A DNA stretch of 64,000 bases, taken from Enoplolaimus lenunculus (lineage: Eukaryota; Nematoda; Enoplea; Enoplida; Thoracostomopsidae). The stretch lies in contig JASANG010000308.1 in the NCBI GenBank assembly GCA_030248215.1, forward strand, positions 1 to 64,000, read 5' to 3'. Made by a program: the position numbers and the translations under genes. Positions 1 to 13,400 of the stretch are shown piece by piece. Every line of letters starts with the position of its first letter. Position 1 is the stretch's first letter. Below the pieces are notes generated by a model. That model was not told the DNA's origin and did no database searches. It was given only the letters and a program-made list of their open reading frames with translations.

Positions 1-1087
1 TGTTTTGAGATTTGCAACGGTCAGAATATTAGCAATTTTTGTTTTGCTCGCAAACAACGGAAAAATATTTGCAACGTCTCCGGACACTGTGGAAATTATT
101 TAGGAAACGCATAAAAGTTCAATATTCAACAAAACTTCGCTCTACGCTATGTTGTCGAGTTTTTGAATATACGTGTAGCTAAGAATTTTTAATTGTGGTT
201 AGATTTAGGCGACAGCTTAAAGTCAAGTTTCAAATATCACTGGTAAGAATTTGTTAGATAAGCGAACGAAATTGCTGGCGCAAATAATTATTTTAATATT
301 TTATTGTCCCAATAGAATAATAATTCAAGCTGCGTAGGGCAACTTGAGTACATGCGCTGGTCGGCCAAATTGTGTGGGCATTAAAATCCTCACGTTTCGC
401 AACAGCTTAATATTTTATTGTCCCAATAGAATAATAATTCAAGCTGCGTAGGGCAACTTGAGTACATGCGCTGGTCGGCCAAAATTGTGTGGGCATTAAA
501 ATCCTCACGTTTCGCAACAGCTTACTGCTCAGTTTTTGTAAACGGTATCACAATAAATCGTCACCCGACAACTGGTAATCCGAAATTTCATTGATTCGAT
601 AATTCGCCGCCCATCATTATGCTGCTACGTTAAAATTAGGCTTAGGTTTACGCTTAGATTTATTCATAGGCGTTGGGAGACTGTTAAACGACAAGCTGTA
701 GGGCAACGAATTTTTCTAGATTTAACGAAAACACATCGGTGTGAGTCGACCAGTAATTGTTGACAAACAGTATGGTGTGTAAGTGATAAAATATAAATTT
801 TTGCTCATCTGGCCTAATTTCAACTGCATAAAACAATTCTACCTTATGGAAATTTTGTTTGCCACGTCTGCAAATCCTCTTGCCTATCCAATGTTAGCTC
901 CGTGGTTGTGATGCTTGTATGGAGTACTGTAAAATGCGTTCAACACTTATTATCACAAAACACACTTTTTATTTTTCAATACTTTGATTTGACTGCTGCT
1001 GGATGATACACCCATCAGCCCGCAGCTAGGGTGGTTTCGGTAGGAAAGGTGCATTACCCCTTACACAAAAATTTTACTCACCCCTAG
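1..1087. other. Upstream intron or 5' flank, no exon recognised
   Basis: No domain-bearing exon was found here. The kringle exon starts in phase 1, so at least one coding exon must lie upstream, here or beyond the window. The only structure seen is the tandem duplication at 293-521. Confidence 0.5.
293..521. repeat. Tandem duplication, two copies of about 114 bp
   Basis: A segment starting TTAATATTTTATTGTCCC is repeated directly at 293-406 and 407-521. By eye the two copies differ by one inserted A. They look recent and lie outside any recognised exon. Confidence 0.9.
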
Positions 1088-1483
1088 ATTCCTGGGAAAG
1101 TATTTGCCCCACTTGTAGTCGTGTGTCATGTGAATTTGCACTCAACCTGAAACGTTCCGCCGGAGGCTATATTGACCTGCGCGCCAATGCTGATCTTTCT
1201 GCTGACGGGTTCACAGATGTTGCTTATCTTTTAGAGCCAGACAATTGTTACGACGAAGTAAACAATTGTTTTCATGCGGAAATCATCGGATGTCCGCATT
1301 CATTATACAACGGAACTCAATCGGTCACCATATCCGGTATTCCTTGCGTGTCATGGGCAATTTCTAATAGTGGTTGGCGTGACTTGCCTTCAAATTATTG
1401 TGCCAATCCGGATGGATATTATGAAGCTTGGTGTTACACAAACGCCAATTTCGGTTGGGACTACTGTTTTAACAACTGTCCAG
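1088..1483 (+). CDS. Exon: kringle domain
   Basis: The acceptor is a pyrimidine tract ending CCCCTAG, and the donor is CCAG|GTATAC; the exon is phase 1 to 1, 132 codons. The second half is a kringle, with YNGT, VTISGIPCVSW, NYCANPDG, AWCYT and WDYC in the canonical order. The kringle lysine-binding residues were not checked. The first half (about 70 residues) has CPTC, NCYDEVNNC and a GC, and is not recognised as a known domain. Reading is open upstream of the acceptor, so a longer exon is possible. Confidence 0.8.
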
Positions 1484-4400
1484 GTATACGTACAACAATA
1501 CCCTGTGTTTAAACGACGCGTTTTCTCTAAAATATCGCGTGTTTCATTATACATCAGGGTCCACATTCTCAAATGCGTACAGCATCGATCACCAGTTAGC
1601 GCTAGGTTTTCAAACTGACGAACTCCTGCAACTGCGAAACTCAAAATGATCGCAGAAGTAAAACAGCTCAAATGCGAAAAATACGCTGAATTTCGAGCCT
1701 TGTCAAACTCTGGTTCGCAAAGTACACGTTCTATAATCAAATTATGATCGGCGCTACACACATTTCAGCATATGAACCCAGATGTCAAAAATATTTTCTG
1801 TTTTAAAAACGTAATCCAATCGAAAATAAAAAAATTGAAATAACTCATCAGTCACCGTCGGTGAATCCTGAAATTTTCTCAAGTGATGCATAAACAAAAT
1901 CCTGTATTTGCAAAATAACTTTTTCTCTAATGTCTTGGCAAAACAAAGTTGCCGATCATCATCGTGATACTGAGCCAACATATCACAAGCATCTTTATTG
2001 ATATTTATTTCTTTACCTAAACTACTGGTGATACTTTTAACTGTACGTAGGAAAAAGGTCAAAATTAGTTTTAGGCGTTTTAATCATTTTAGAACCACCA
2101 ATTGCCAGTGCTTAATTGTTTTAGTTAAATTTCATTGAAAGTCCCAGACAGCTCGCAGAATTTGAGCTTGCAATCATCGCTAGAGCTGATGTATCAAAAT
2201 GAGAGGTGTTACACATATCGAAGAATACGATCACAAATAAATATTTACATTTTTTTCAGTGTGCCCGGATATTACTTTTGTAAATGGAAATGTGTCTTAT
2301 TCGTCGTATCCGCCTTCCATCGATGATACTGCAACTGTTGTTTGCGATTCCGGTTATTGGCAACAAGGCAACTCTCCGGTAGTGTCTTGTACTAGTGCCG
2401 GTGTATGGAACGACACGTTTTCGCCGTGTTTGACCGTTTGTTGTAAGTCATATATGGATCATCGACAATAACTTGACTACTGCATGTTACAATTTCCACA
2501 CGCATGCAATGTACAGAGATCAGAAGATTCAATTCTAAAATTTTGCATCACTTGTACGGCGATAAGGTTTGCATCGTAAAATCATAATTGAATCTAAACG
2601 GTTCAGAACGTTTAAAGTATTAGCGAAATTGTCAAATCCTAGCTAAGCATTTTTACTTTGATTTGCCTGTTTAACGCTTAACTCTGCTGATTTAAATAAA
2701 AGGCCAAAATTCTATAACTATGCAAATATTGCCAATTTTTAACCAGATCTATAACGAATAGCTGTAGCTATGTTATTAACAGTGTAATTTAAGCCTGCAT
2801 ACGGAATAATTAACGAATAGTGGAGCTAGAACGAATTCAGTGACTCTTAATAACTATGTATGTAACATGATTTTAAAACTAAAATTTAATCTAAGATAAC
2901 GCAAGTGGTTGCAGTCACTTCTCTACCATCTGGCTGTTGCCTAACAGTCAACAATTGTTGTAATTTTTTGAGATTTTAGCTTGCGATTGTGTTTACTGAA
3001 CATGGGAATCGCATTTTCTACACCTTGTTCCAACCTAGAATAAAAAGCTGGTTAAGGAAAGTTTGCGCCCAAAGAAATAAATCGGAGCGATATAGTGCAA
3101 AGTTGATTGTTCACATTTAACGGGATCACTGATGTCGCCAGATGTTACGACATCGCTGCCGTCATCGGTGTCCCTGTACTACTCTTTGGACGGTTAACTT
3201 CCGGTGTTGACCTAATCATTAGTTGCAAAAAACTTCACTATTCGATCTCGACACCAATGTGAAGTATTAGCCACACCAGTGGCATATTAGGTAGAGATCA
3301 GGGTGCAACCGGAATTACAAATTACCGGAACCGGAACCGGAATTTGAAAATTGTACCGCAACCGGAACCGGAAAGTGAAAAATGCATTTCACCAAAAATT
3401 TCATTTTAATCTTATTTTTTGCTCTATTATTTGTGAAATAACCTTAGTCGAACATATGTATTTATTTTATTTGTTGTATTTTAGATTTTCATCATCGACT
3501 GAAGTGAAATCCACCATCAATGGCTTATATTCGGAGTACAAGTGGCTTTCAAAAGAGATTCTTAAAAATTAGCAAAGTTAAGAAAACGGCCAAATTATAA
3601 TACCGGAATTTTTAAATCCGGTAAAAATTTACCGAACCGGAAGGTGAAAAAATTCCGGAACCGGAACCGGAACCGGAATTCCGGTTGCACCCTGGTAGAG
3701 ATCGTTATCTCGATCAGCTAAAAATTCCAGCGGAAAGTTTGAATACCCTGTGCATATAATTGCATGCCAGAGCTCTTTGAATCTTAGGGTGTTGCCCCAG
3801 GTTGACAGCTGTTTGGATAGGTGGTTACCGATGCATGGAAGCGCCATAAGTTGTGTAAATGTTTTCAACAAAAATTGTGTTAAAATTCTTAAAAATTTCC
3901 GTTAAATTTTTTATAAAAGTTATGAAATTTTTTAACAAAAATTGTGTTTAATTTTTTTAACAAAATTTGTGTTAAATTTTTTAACAAAAATTGTGTTAAA
4001 CGTTTTATAAAAATTGTGTTAAATGTTTTTAAAAAATACTTTAAATTTTTTAACAAAAATTGTATTAAATTTTTCAACAACGATTGTGTTTAATTTTTGT
4101 TAAATGTTTTTTAAAAATTGCGTGAAATTTTTCAACAAAAATTTAACAGAAATTGAGATAAATTTTGCAAAAAAATTGTGTTAAGTGTTTTCAACAAAAA
4201 TTGTGCTAAATTTTAACAAAACTTGAGTTAATTTTCTAACAAAAATTGTGTTACATTTTTAACATAAATTGTATTAAATGTTTACAACGAAAATTGCGTT
4301 AAAATTGTGTAAAAATTTGTTAAATTTTCTTAAAAAATTGTGTTGAACATTTCAGCAAAATTGTGTTAAAGGTTTTTAAAAAATTGCTTTAAACTTTTTT

Positions 4401-7400
4401 AATAGTTAATTTTTTAACAAAAATTGTGATTAGTTTTTACAAAAGTTGTAGTAAATTTTAACAAAAGTTGAGTTAATTTTTTAACAAAAATTGTGATTAA
4501 TTTTTACAAAAGTTGTGCTAAATTTTAACAAAAGTTGAGTTAATTTTTTAACAAAAATTGTGATTAATTTTTACAAAAGTTCTGCTAAATTTTAACAAAA
4601 GTTGAGTTAATTTTTTAACAAAAATTGTGATTAATTTTTACAAAAGTTCTGCTAAATTTTAACAAAAGTTGAGTTAATTTTTTAACAAAAATTGTGATTA
4701 ATTTTTACAAAAGTTGTGCTAAATTTTAACAAAAGTTGAGTTAATTTTTTAACAAAAATTGTGATTAATTTTTACAAAAGTTGTGCTAAATTTTAACAAA
4801 AGTTGAGTTAATTTTTTAACAAAAATTGTGATTAATTTTTACAAAAGTTCTGCTAAATTTTAACAAAAGTTGAGTTAATTTTTTAACAAAAATTGTGATT
4901 AATTTTTACAAAAGTTGTGCTAAATTTTAACAAAAGTTGAGTTTTTAACAAAAATTGCGTTACATTTTTTTAACATAAATTGTATTACATTTTTTAACAT
5001 AAATTGTATTGCATTTTTCTAGCGGCTTATCAGTCTGATTGTGATACACTTGGAACGGCGAGATATTTACACAATGATGTGTGTTATTTTACACGTTCGA
5101 ACCCGAATTCCTTGAGTTTTGACATGAAAATGGGTGATTGTTTAGCGGATCAAGGTCGCTTGGCAGTTTTTCGTGATCCATACGCAATGAATGCAGTTGC
5201 AGAAATTGCTTTGGTATTCATAGTTTACATACATAAAATGTAGCGTAGTTCGTAACACAGCCCTTTGGGTGCAAGTGTCCAGCTCCCCGAGTGGCGATTG
5301 TATACGTTTCTTAACCTAGAACCTGGTAATTAAAATCTTACCTTAAAATTAAATTTGAGATGAAATAGAAAATATTCATGCAGTAAATGGTCAAAATTTC
5401 AAAGCTGTTTGTCTTAGAATACAAAGTTGATCCCCGTTTTCATTTAATACTTCTTAGTTCTACTAATGTGTCTCATTTTTTCAATTTTCTGAATTTTACA
5501 AATTCTTTTTGAAATATTTTGTTGATGCAAGTTTTTTATTTTTAACATTTTCCTTATACATTGTCAGTCCATAGCTGCTTCTATATTACGTATATACGTT
5601 AACAGCAGTAGATTCGCCATCAGGCCTACTCGCAAATGACCAATTAGCTTGCTGTGAATTTGGGCCATTCAAAATGAAAACATCTCGGTTATGTGCTTAT
5701 TTTTCAAAGTCAGTGGTTGTATATATGTGTATATCGTTCTAACTAGTGATAGGTACTGCAAATAGTTGCATTTAAATGGACATACTGGTCAATTTTCGCA
5801 ACAACTGTTTAAAAGACATTAATTGCTAATTTTAATACAAAATTTGTGTTCTTTATTTACAGCAATCTGGTTGCTCTCCGGCATCAAACTGTCATTTTGC
5901 AATTAATGGCCAAAAAGGCAGTTTAGACCAAGGACAATTTGCGAATTATGAAATCTACAATGGAATACCTACACTTGGTCCGGGTTCCGGCATCAAGCTA
6001 GACGATCTGTACTTGCCGCCTGCATCAGGTATCGTTTCAAAATATGATTGGCTGGCTATCTAGAATTTGGAGTATGTTAATATATATGTTAATTCGTTAA
6101 GATAATCCTGCTGTCAAACATTGATTTAACAAGTCATTTTGCATCAAAATCAAATTTTAGTCACCGCGATTCAACATGGCAGATGTCATGTTAAGCACGC
6201 CGAGCAAAAAATTTGCCGGAATCTATTAAATGCATTTCAGAATTGCTGTAATACTTAGAAAATGCCTGATTTCTAGGTTATTTGTATGACGAAAAAACGA
6301 CAATCATTTTATGGCTGAAAAATTTTTTCGATACATTCTGTCGAACAGGACCAGGAACAAACTTATTGTTTGTCCTTTATCTATGTAGAATGAATTTGTG
6401 AAAATCAGTTGTTTATCCATAACTCTGCATTTTTTTGCTATTTCTCTTAAATCAGAACAAACAAGTTAACATGATTTTTGCATAATCTCTAAAGTAATGT
6501 AATTTAGCGGATTTATGCGTATAAGGGGTTAAATTACACCAGTGAAACCGGACTTTCAACTTTTAGCTTGTTTAGTTTTTATTGTTGACGTAGCATTAAC
6601 TGCATATAGATTGAGTCTAAGAAATTATTCTGACGGCATTAATGTCATGCTAATATGCAAATATTGTATGTTACAAACAAAAGCTGTAACCGGGGCTGCA
6701 AAAATGGAAACCAAGTTTAACTGTAGATGCTTCATATTGCTTATGTTGCACATTTTATTTAATATTCATAAGAGAACATTAAATGGAAAAGCAGAAATAT
6801 CAGAGCTCTATTGACTGTTTGGCATCGCTCATTTCGTTTACACTAAACTCAACCTTACAAATACTTTATGGGCTGTATCGCACATCCCACGTGTGTAAAA
6901 ATTCTAGTTAAGAATTTTTAGCAATAATTTCACTGAAAGCATTCAGTCGTATTTATAACACATAAATCTTTGAAATATACCGCTATACCGCTAGCGAATA
7001 CAAGAGTCACCGCCCGAAGGTGATGACAAAATGTTAAAATCGGACTTTATTCAAGTGATTTCAATAACCATGAGACAATTTCTTTAAATTATTTGAACTG
7101 CGATAATATTTTCTGTTGTTTCCAGGGCAATTTCTAACAGTACAACCCGGTCAAGATTGTGTTCATTTGAAACCGAACGAATTTGATGGATTTTTACCGG
7201 TTAATTGTGCAGGTTATCTTGATACTGCACTTTGCGAAAAAGGTTAATGATATAAAAAATTGATTTCAAAACCTGTATAGCAATAATGCGTTGACCTTAA
7301 ATACACAGCCCCTGGCTTGCTTGATATCAAATTTTATACAGAAACATTTAATATTTACGCCACCAACATTTTAAGATAATGTAACAACCCAATTTTTAGC

Positions 7401-10400
7401 CCCCGTTAATTATATGCGCCTGCTTACTACGTCTAAGCTTAGTTTAACTCTAAGCTTTCCAGAATCTGAGTTACCCTGTCTCTCACTAGGCAAGAACCTA
7501 TAATGACAAGTGCCCAATTTTTGATGCAACAAACATTTTCAAATCAAAGAAGTATATATATCAGCAGAAACATAATTAATAAAATTATGTTTCAGTTGAG
7601 GTAACAGAAATTGCGCCTACTACACATTCAATTCCTTCACTTGGGCTGCGGGACGCCGGCTAAACCAATGCTGCAACAACGTCTGCTGTTTCCAATTAAA
7701 AAAGTATTACAAAATCTGACCAAATCATCGCCCATTACACTTAAACGGCTGGGGATTGAAAACAGCTTAAATTTTGTTTAGAGTTTTTCTCAACGTTTTG
7801 TCACTACACATGTAGAAAGACTAATATATTTCTATAAAACGTTTGTTCAGTTCTTCCACCCTTAAAGGCAAAAACCGAAAAAAAATGTTTTTCTTTTGGA
7901 TTTTCCATGTCCAACTCTGTTTAAAAATATTGACCCTGGTAATATAATAATTAAACTTTTATATTTCAGTCTACAATTGTATATTGGAGTGCAGTGAATT
8001 CAGCGTTCTGCATGGCAACGTGAGCTATAGCGATTCGAGTCATGTTAGCGGAACAACTGCAAACATCACATGCCACGCCGGATATTCGCTATCAGGACCG
8101 GATCAAAGAACTTGTGGCATTGACGGACGTTGGATTCAAACGAAACCTGAATGTTTACCGATTTGTTGTAAGCGAAACGCTCCGCAGTTGGCGTGTTAGA
8201 GTAGCATAGGAGAGGGGTAGGAAACTAATATATGAGGGACGTATATTTTTCAAAAAAATTACTTTATAATAGGAAAAATATTGCTTCAGAGCCCGGAAAC
8301 GTGGGAGCCTAAATTTGTTTAGGTCGAGAGCGGTGCCTGACCGGTACCCGGCGCGCTTTTGGTGATGTTTTATAAAATATAACTCGTCGTTTTTCATTGA
8401 TACAGTATTAAACTCTAGCGCACATCGATAGGCGTAGACAGGAGTTTTGGGAACAGGGTAACGTCTATTTAAGTTTTCGAAGGAATGTTTCTTGTGTTAC
8501 CAACTGAATAAATGCCTAGATATCCCTGAACGAAAATTGCATTGAGGTTTATGACCCCTCAAACCTCCTTGGCCGTGTTCTTCAACCGAAACACCGGAAA
8601 ACCTGCCTGCAGGTGTTATCAGCTGGTGAAATTGTGTTTTTTCTATATTCAAATCAGAAGATTTCGATTTTTTTTTAATTTTCGCGAAGTTATATGTAGT
8701 GCCGGAGCAGACATTGGTGGGGGCTTCCCCCAAACTCCAGGGTGGGTACCCACCCTCCAAATGGGTGGCATGGTGTGGCTCCTCCGGCCCTGGTCATGCT
8801 GCACATCTTGGTGCTGTATGAGAGCTGTAAAAAATTTTCATTCTCACAGTTTATATATATGTGTATAATTGTATATAATAAAATTGTAGTTTAGTTGTTT
8901 CATTTCTTTCAAACGTTTCAGCCATTTTTGACAGCCGTCAAGTGGACTGCGTCAATTATGTCGATACGACGTCACCGTCTGTTTTGACGAGCGATAACTA
9001 CTGCTACTATTTAAAAACTGCTGTTTACGCGTTCCTTCCAGGCCTACTGGAATGTGGTAAAAGCGACGCAAATTTTGCATATTTACACGGTGTTTCGGGA
9101 CATTATGCGATTACTGAACTTTTCAAGGTAACCATGTGTATTGGGGCCGCATAGTCAAAATATCTGTACAGTTTTTAAGTATAAACATACGGCCCATGTA
9201 TAGAACAGGGCCGGAGCGTTTTCCTGCGGGACTGTAATAAAGTAAGCTCACTCTTTAGACTATTTTCTTACATAGACTAAGTCTTAAGCTTAGGCTTAGT
9301 AATATGCTTATACTACAGTTCTGAACCTGTTCTAGGTATGCATGGGCCAAAGTTTACTATTAGTTAAAGTACTTGTAATATGTTCAAAGTAGGAGGTGGA
9401 GGTGCTGACTATGCCACTTCGTAAACTTTCTAAACATGAAGATCGAAAGCGTTGCTAGCGCGAAACCAGACGAACGTTTAATTCTAGACAGACTGGGTTA
9501 AAATGTAACATTGTTTTAGTGGCTAAAAGTTGAGCAAAATTATTGGAAGACCTAAGACGCCTAGCCCCCCTCAGCAATTACACCACTGTCCCTGCGAATC
9601 TGCCGCTATCAGTGTCATTCTGAAATATATTTTTGTTTCAGAGTTGGGGCTGCGCGTACAATGGCGGATGCAAGTTTCTTATGAACGGACGAACAGTCGA
9701 CTCGTCAGTTCCAGCAATGATAAATTTTACAATTTACGACAAACCGTTTTCGTCGCGCAACCAGCATCCGCAAAATTTAGACGAAACATTTGCTAAATGG
9801 AACTCAGGTTGGTTTGAATTTACTTTGATTATAACTTTGAAGTCTAAACGTAAGCCTAAACCCAAGACTAAGTCTAATAATTCCAAATTTTAGTAGTGTA
9901 GCTTTAACTTGAAACAATTGAACAAATGAATTTTGAAGCGCGCGGCGCGGCCACCCCAACCCTTCTCAGTTTTTGAGCCCGGATGCAAATGAAACGTTAT
10001 GATTTTAGCCAATCCTGTTCCTGCTGGCGGGATGACTGCTGGCGCATGCGTTTCAGCAGAATATCATGATGAGCTTATGTACAAAAGTTACCCGTGTGAC
10101 AAACAACACTTTTTGGTTTGTTCCAAGCGTAAGTTGACATATACATATATCTAGATATATTTCACATATATTAGGGTGTGACCGGATATTTATTTACCGG
10201 ATACCGGAACCGGATATAGATATTTAATTTTTTACCGGAACATGAACCGGATACCAGATATTATATATTTTAAATAATTATTTTTCGCTGTATTTTTAGT
10301 GTGCTCAATGTTTTCGTCTGTTGTAAAGTTCATAATTCTTGCTGATAGACTGAAATTATTTAATGGCAAAATGCATTAAATCCTCTCTCGCTTACACAAG

Positions 10401-13400
10401 TTAAAAGTAGCTGAAAACATATCAAAACTTGAACTTCTTGACTTGCCCAGAAATGTAATCGCACCAACATGTTAAAGACGCTCGCTTGTAAAAATTAGTT
10501 TTATGATATTCGACACTACAACCATAATTATCCGGAATCCGGTAGAATATGTAGGTTCACAAACTTAGGTACCAATGAATATATTTACTTCAATGGCATT
10601 TAAGACACTTTCCACGCACATCGTAAGGTTAAGGCTTATACTCAGGCATAGAAGTTCAGGTCAAGGCTTAGAGGCGTAGACAAAGGTTCAACAGACAGCG
10701 ACTAAGGTTTAGGCTCAAGTAAGCTATATCCTACACATAATCCAAAGCGTAAGAATAAATGTGGAAGAAAGTGTATAAGAGCCTAAACGTTTTAGTTAAA
10801 CCACGCCAAAAAAATCAACGCCCACTAAAATTGATTTAATTGCAAAGCCTAAGCCTATTGTTACTAACCTAAGCCTATTATTACTAAGCCTGACTAAGGC
10901 AAAGCTTGGCAGCGGAACTACAATTAACAAAATTAAGTCTTATTTGCTTTTAAGAGCGTAACATATGCTTTAAGCCTATTCCTAAACCAAAGTCTAAACT
11001 CAAATCTATGTCTGAAGATTAATCTAAGCTTATTCTATTGCTGTCCAAACTGAACAACAGAACACACTTAAAAATACAGATCATTGAGGTCATCAGGTTT
11101 AACGGCCAATGTATAGAACAGGACCATAACAGTGGTAGAAGCATATATACCTAAGCCTAAGCCTAAGCAAACAAATTAGCCTAATGCTTAAGCTTACTCA
11201 GTTGCAGTCCCGCACAAAAAAGTTCCGCCCCTATCTTTACCCGCCCGCCCCTATCTTTACATGGACGGGTTCAACCAATGATTGTATCAGGTTTACCGTT
11301 TAATGTGGAGTAGCAAATTTCAAAACTCAAGCAATGGATTTGCCACTGGCTTCAGCGATAAAAAATTGACCAACGAGTCGGAATGAATGAACTTTTATCA
11401 GAAGTTTCGGCAATTTCGATTGCGAAATTTATTGTAATATAAAGTACTGTTGAAGGGTGTCATAGCGTCATCATATTATTGCTGTTCAACTGTGATAATC
11501 ACAGGCGGATCAGACGGAAACCCAGTCAGACCTATGCGCCCCAACACTGGTCAAGACAAAAATATTGTGTTAAAATATGTTAATAAAATTGTTTGGTTTC
11601 TCGCTGGCTGGTCTCGCGATTTTTTTCATGAATATATCGCACGGTGTCTTTTTCCTACCGCCGCCATAAATTTCTAGATTCGTCACTGGTGACAGTTTTT
11701 ATTTTTTCAAACGCGACAGTGCAGATATTTTGTGTCAACATTACAGAAATGCAATGTGCGCCTGAATGTCCACCAATCGAAATCGAATTCGCTACCGTAA
11801 CTTATGCTGGAGTGGATGTTGCGAACGAAGGCATTCAACCTGGAACGATTGCTTCGATAACGTGCGACGCGGCGACTGTGTTGAACGGAGCCGGCATTAT
11901 GCGATGTATTGCAAATTACACATGGGACTTAGAACCACCACGCTGTTTGCCGTTGTGTAGTACGTTACGTTCAAATGCGACAGCGCGAGCCCCCCCCCTC
12001 AGCTCTCCAACCAAAACGGCTCTAGTACACTTTCCCCATATGTCCTCTTACGTTTACAAAAAAGGTCTGCCTATGCCTAAGCCTTTGTCTTAGCGTCAGC
12101 TTTAATATTAAACGTGAAAGAAAGTGTACAAGACTCGTTATGGAACAGTATATATTTGGAGCAGAAAAATGCCCTGCATTTCAATTATTAGAACGAATAA
12201 AGCCAGCTAACGTTTTTTGCGAGCGAGCGTAGCAAGCGAGAAAATTTTTTTCAAAAATCGAGCAGGTAGGCGCCTGTAAAAGTGTATTTTTATCGTTCTA
12301 CCAACAATTTAAGGGTTGTTTACAGCTCTACGGCGAATTTTTTATATTAAAATCTACAATATAATAAATAAACTTATAAAAATAATCGTCTCGCGTTTAA
12401 TTCCGAGCAGAGGAACAATAATCGTGGGTCTAACCAACCCTGAGTATTTTTAAACAAAAACGTTGCATCGTAATTTGATGCTTAAATTGCGTTTAGTTTC
12501 TCGCTTTGTTCTACTCTGTGCTGGTGGTCCTTCGGTTCTGTATCCACCGCAGAGGCCTTGACCCTGGGACGATGGCAAAAATATGACCCACGCCGATTTT
12601 AATTTTGCACATTTTGAACTTTGTATTAATTTGTTTCAGGTTCACGAGCGTTGGAATGCGCTGGTTTGGCCTCAGACAATTTGTTCGTCGACGAAACTTG
12701 TTACGTCGCGACTGGATCTGTTGCCACTCAAGTTGTCGCTCAGCAGACTTGTGAAAATATGAATACGGAATTTTTAATTCCTTCCGATGATGATTTAGTG
12801 TTTATCGAACAACTTGTTGCGGTTAGTACTGCTGTTCAGGGGCGTGTACAAGACTAGAGATAGAGGTGATATTTTTCGTACCGAAATTGTTCAGACATGA
12901 AAGCATCCATTTCAGGGTTGCGCCATATTCACCGGGCGCCACCGGACGCCAGCGCAAGGTACAGTAAACAAATTTGCCGAACGCTGCTACACCGCCGTGT
13001 GCCGTCTGATGCCGACAGACGCCGCTATACGCCATTTTTTAGTAAAAATTCCTGCACGTTGCCGTGCGTCGTACTGCGGCGGCGTCCCATTCAGTAAAGT
13101 ATAGCGCAACCATTTAACCGGCTTAGAAAAACCTTGGGGACTCCTAAAGATCAAAAATATTTTTTATGCATAAGTTTATAGCCACCCCAATTAAAATCCT
13201 CGCTACGCCTCTGTTTGTCTATGTCTTGTTTTTTAACAAGGTACGTAGTCAACAAAACAAAAAATCTTGTTATCTATATAATTAAAGCTGGAACGCCCCA
13301 CGTGCGTATTTTGGGCACCGTTTAAAATGTAAGCAAATTAAATGTTACTGTATTTTGTTAATACAATCTATCTTAAAGATCGTATGGATTTGATTTACGT

